Source: Litoditis marina | Taxonomy: Eukaryota > Nematoda > Chromadorea > Rhabditida > Rhabditidae | Assembly (NCBI GenBank): GCA_964036275.1 | Contig: OZ038436.1 | Coordinates: 4,620,936-4,684,935, forward strand | DNA: 64,000 bases | Direction: 5' to 3' | Shown: in pieces, positions 60,749-64,000 of the stretch | Position numbering within the stretch: position 1 is the stretch's first letter | Layout of the letters: each line of letters starts with the position of its first letter | Made by a program: the position numbers and the translations under genes | Notes under the pieces: generated by a model | What the model saw: the letters and a program-made list of their open reading frames with translations, nothing else | Database searches by the model: none | Told to the model about the DNA's origin: nothing

Positions 60749-63439
60749 CTAAAACGCTTTAGCATAAACAATGGTTCCAATAAACACAATAACTGCTCCT
60801 AATACGTGGAAAACGTTGAATGGATTTCCGAAAAGCAGAAAAGAGAGAAAGAGAGAAAGGAACTTTCTCAGAGAAATCACCATATTCACATTCAATGAAG
60901 AAGTTACCGAAGTCAATCGATACACATTGTTCACACAGACCCATCTGGAATGAACACAGTTAACCACTTATTCTAATTTTATGGACAGTTAAAGAAGGAC
61001 GATTATGTGGTCCAATCGCAACACTTCAGTCCTTTAAACCGCAATATATTTTTCAATTGCAGTTTAAAGGACCGATGTCACGGGATTGGTCCACATAATC
61101 GTCCTTCTTTAACCAGTTATTCTAATTTTATGGATTTCGAGTTAGATAGAGTGAGAGCTCAAGTTTCCACTTGGTTTACTAACTAATCTGAGAGATTGTA
61201 CCTGTACTGTTGTATGAAAATGAAAAATGTTTAAAATTCTTGCTGCATTCATGTCAAAATACGCAGATCACTTGCAGTTATTGACATTCCTTCTTCCTAG
61301 AAATTTCCTAATTCTACTCTACTATTCCATAAAACCCCGTTTAAGTATTCGTACTGAAACATTCAACTGACTGTAATAGCACGACGGCCAGGATGCATAC
61401 CCAAGCAGCGGGAACCGGGACCTCCATGTCGTTGAATCGAAAAGAAGGCGAGTTGCTCGCCAGTGACGCTGCCGAGGAAATGTCGTTCGACAACAGAAAA
61501 AAGGCGGGTAGAGACAGAAAATGCTGAAGGAAAAAAAGAAATTAACCAGATTGAAATATTTTTCATTGGTTTTCGTAGTTTTTCTATCAATTCACGTTTC
61601 ATAACTTTTAACCATACACTCCGTGTTGGAAGAACAACCTGTCAAAACTCGTATGTTTTTATGTTCAAAAAATATACCTCGAAGTGATTACAAACTTGCA
61701 TGCGTTCAACCATGCACCGCTATTGGACACTCGACTATTCAAAGTCCTTTTCACTTAGTTATTCGAAAATTAGAAACAAAGACATCGAAGATAATCGTAC
61801 GCGTCGGATTTCACTACGAGTCACTCTTTTCTAACCTAGCTACGTCCAAACTTATAGCTTATTGCAAAATCTCCCTGGTGAAAAACGTCGGAACTCCAGA
61901 GCGTGTGATGTTTTTAGATGACACGGGGATTGTTACAGTTGAACTTGACTCTCATTGTATGGTGGGGGGGGGGGGGGGTGAGTATAATTGTCCCTCGTAA
62001 TTAGAATATCTTTCCATCTCACAAAACACTTGCTTACCACATAGAACATGGCTTCCTTGTGATGACTTCCGTACTTTGCATAGAGCCTTTCCTGGCAAAT
62101 TCCCAGATATGAACTTAGAAAAATGGCCACTGTCAGCAGCGAAATACCTGCAAAATTTCACTTCTAATATGACATGTGTTCGAAATTTTTTTAAAATCAT
62201 ACTGTTTCGCCAGCGCAACTATTGCAGTAAAGTCTTGGCTCAAAAAATCCGATTCGCTTTGAAAATTCACAAAGCCGAATGCGTACTTTTTATAGAACTA
62301 TTTCTTACTTTAAGAGAAATTACATTTTTTTGAACACATTTGTCATTTGAAATATAGAACTATTTTTCGTAGTGCATTTTTCTCTGTCTCCAAGGTGTCT
62401 TACGCGTTTGCAACTTGCGAGACCTCGAAACGGGCTAAATCATAATATGTGGTATTTTTAGGTCACAACAGCTTTTAAGTACTTGCCTATGACAAATGGT
62501 GGGAAAAACAGCTGATTCGCCCACTCGGGCGCCAGACTTTGACCAATTTCAACGGGCGGCTGGTAGCTAGCCAAAGTGAACACTGCCACCCCCGCTGTCA
62601 CTGTCAATATGGACAGGATCTGAAACATTCGAACGCCTTTGACTATTTATGGTAAATTATATATCTAACCGGGTTTTTTGGTAACCTAACCGGTTTTTGA
62701 TAACCCATTTTTCAGGTTACTTCAAGGTAGCTGGTTTTCGTTTTAGGTTACCTATCGTTCACCCGTGAGGTAATCTGACAAAGGGTTACAAAAAACTGGT
62801 TAGATTTAAAATTCACCACCGGTTACTATTCAATCTGACGCAAGTTCTGGTTTTCACAGTTTTAGGACAGAAATTTGATTTTGGGTTATTTTTAGGTTAC
62901 CTACCCAGGAAACCTGAAAATAGTGCTATCAAAACAGGTTTGGTTAGAAAAAGCTATTTAGATACAGATTTGGCCAAAGTTCAAAGAAACGGTTGAAAAA
63001 TAAGAAAGTCAGGCGCCGAGTGATAAAGTGGTTAGCGTTCACGGCTGTCGCTCCACATGACCCTGGATCGATCCCCGCTCGCGCAGAATCAGCTGTTAAC
63101 AAAGATTATACGGTTGGCAATGAAATTTGTATGTAACTGGGTAATAATATTAGTTTCGTAATTCCGTACATTAATACTGTTGCTTATGTATACAGGAGTC
63201 GCAACACTCAACTGCGGAAAACGACAATGTAACGTGAATAGGCAAACTACGGAACTTATTTCTCCAATCGGAGTGCCACATGTGGAAAGTCACATGTTGA
63301 ATCACGAACAAATCCATTCTTTCCTATCGTGAGACCTACAACGAATCGTTTAGAAAACTGAGAACTTCCCGACCTGCAGCAAATTGTAGACATGTCCCTG
63401 CAACCAACTGCGTAGTAGTAGATGAGCCAACAGGTTACT
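60749..63439 (-). CDS. SLC35B4-like nucleotide-sugar transporter, copy B (3' five exons, 5' end outside window)
   Basis: Paralogue of the transporter ending at 44,114, with the same exon sizes and phases: 63,439-63,374, 62,619-62,487, 62,147-62,038, 61,523-61,372 and 60,944-60,749 (TAG). That is 219 codons including the stop, so about 97 N-terminal residues lie beyond the window. Differences from copy A are few: WLQGHV for WLQKHV, PPVEIG for PPVDIG, PFVIG for PFVFG, VAIFLSS for VAILLSS, LASNSP for LANNSP, AAWVCIL for AAWVYIL, LTSVTS for LTSETS. No stop or frame break is present, and coding sequence is far better conserved than introns, so both copies are probably under selection. The intron after exon 62,619-62,487 starts with GC instead of GT (AG|GCAAGT), a known rare donor type with a strong consensus here. 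Confidence 0.88.
60986..61116. mobile_element. 131-bp MITE, GAAGGACG family, with 18-bp target duplication
   Basis: The ends CAGTTAAAGAAGGACGATTA and TAATCGTCCTTCTTTAACCAG are inverted, with arms of about 55 bases around a short AT core. TTATTCTAATTTTATGGA flanks it on both sides (60,968-60,985 and 61,117-61,134). The paralogous intron of copy A has this 18-mer once (44,333-44,350) and no element, so the boundaries are exact. Confidence 0.9.
62660..62960. repeat. GGTTACC-rich repeat in an intron of copy B
   Basis: Counterpart of 46,083-46,420, slightly shorter, with repeated GGTTACCT/AGGTAACC words on both strands. It is positioned as in copy A, so it was present before duplication. Confidence 0.55.
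62997..63088 (+). repeat. tRNA-related repeat, diverged copy
   Basis: Counterpart of 46,541-46,632. It keeps GCGCCGAG, GTGGTTAGCG, GGCTGTCGCTCC and CTCGCGC, but the B box has changed to GGATCGATCCC and about 15 bases are missing. It is probably inactive. Confidence 0.4.
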
Positions 63440-63582
63440 CTGAAAATTGCAATCTACTGGAAGTAAATTGAATAGTCACGTGAAGTCAGCATTCTAATGA
63501 GGAATCGTGCACTTTGCCATTTCACGTTTCTCAGTTCTGCTGTGTTTAACATGTTTCACGTGACTGTACAATTGACTGACAG

Positions 63583-63754
63583 TATATAGTTTGTTCCACC
63601 CACTTATAACCCTTTACAGTAATACGCTCAAACTTCCAGCTTGAAGTTTTGTATGTTCGTTTGTTTGTTTGTACTCCAAATTTTGGTAGGGTCTCCCGAA
63701 TATTTGAAGACGGACTACTGTAGAAGGACATCGATTGGTGAAACAGAGTATATG
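63583..63754. mobile_element. MITE, TTGTTCCACC family, in copy B intron
   Basis: Orthologous position to 47,723-47,882, with the same inverted ends. Slightly longer through a GTTTGTTT expansion near 63,660. Confidence 0.65.
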
Positions 63755-64000
63755 AAACATGAAGAAATGTCGATATTGAGAATACTTTCGTTACACTATT
63801 AAAACAATCAATCGACTTTTTCTAGCCGCTAATGTTGAAAAAGACTGATAAAAACATTCAAGCCAATTATATATGCAACCAAAATGCAACCCGGTTGTTT
63901 GTGTAAGAAACTATTAGTTGCTTTCAATTGCAACCAGGTTGCATCTCAAATCTCAGAAGCAACCAAAATCACTTTTATTACATGATTTGGTTGCATTTGA

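Overview
The window is eukaryotic genomic DNA, most probably from a nematode or a close invertebrate. The evidence is a conserved enolase and an SLC35B4-type transporter split into small exons, U-rich splice acceptors of the TTTCAG/TTTTTAG type, a start codon lying directly behind an acceptor AG (which could be a spliced-leader site), and heavy repeat content. The species cannot be named from the sequence. No bacterial operons, rRNA genes or CRISPR arrays were seen.

Layout. (1) 1-4.5 kb: the last eight exons of an enolase gene on the + strand, with two palindromic MITEs and a recurring C-rich motif in its introns. (2) 4.6-13.0 kb: an 80-bp satellite array, forward orientation. (3) 13.0-19.4 kb: an island interrupting the satellite. 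It holds a 140-bp GGCGCC-rich tandem repeat, a 371-bp foldback element, and a Penelope-like retroelement whose GIY-YIG endonuclease lies upstream of its reverse transcriptase (Naiad-type permuted order). The RT frame is intact, the endonuclease frame is broken, and a hammerhead-like motif lies in the 3' region. (4) 19.4-37.5 kb: more satellite, which flips head-to-head at about 20,304 and then runs reversed for 17 kb with kilobase-scale internal duplications. (5) 37.5-41.1 kb: a foldback repeat, a Helitron-like 3' terminus, and a zinc-finger plus Ulp1/C48 protease reading frame (NeSL-like non-LTR retroelement remnant) cut off at the Helitron end. (6) 41.1-41.6 kb: a diverged satellite block with a dimeric higher-order pattern. 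(7) 41.6-64 kb: two copies of an SLC35B4-like nucleotide-sugar transporter gene on the minus strand (copy A complete in eight exons, copy B with its 5' exons beyond the window). Between them lie a 327-bp tandem repeat directly upstream of copy A's first coding exon and a 4,468-bp segment present twice in tandem, which carries exons of an unrecognised gene. Several MITE families, Tc1-like remnants and a tRNA-related repeat are scattered through this part.

The host genes are ordinary: a glycolytic enzyme and a Golgi/ER nucleotide-sugar carrier. The unusual content is the mobile and satellite DNA. The strongest leads are the permuted-domain Penelope-like element with a hammerhead-like (or SECIS-like) hairpin and an in-frame TGA at a conserved position, the inverted satellite block, a 131-bp MITE with an 18-bp target duplication proven by an empty site in the paralogous gene, and the two near-identical 4,468-bp copies that differ at a predicted splice acceptor. 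All exon models were built by eye from reading frame, splice sites and family similarity recalled from memory; no alignment was run.
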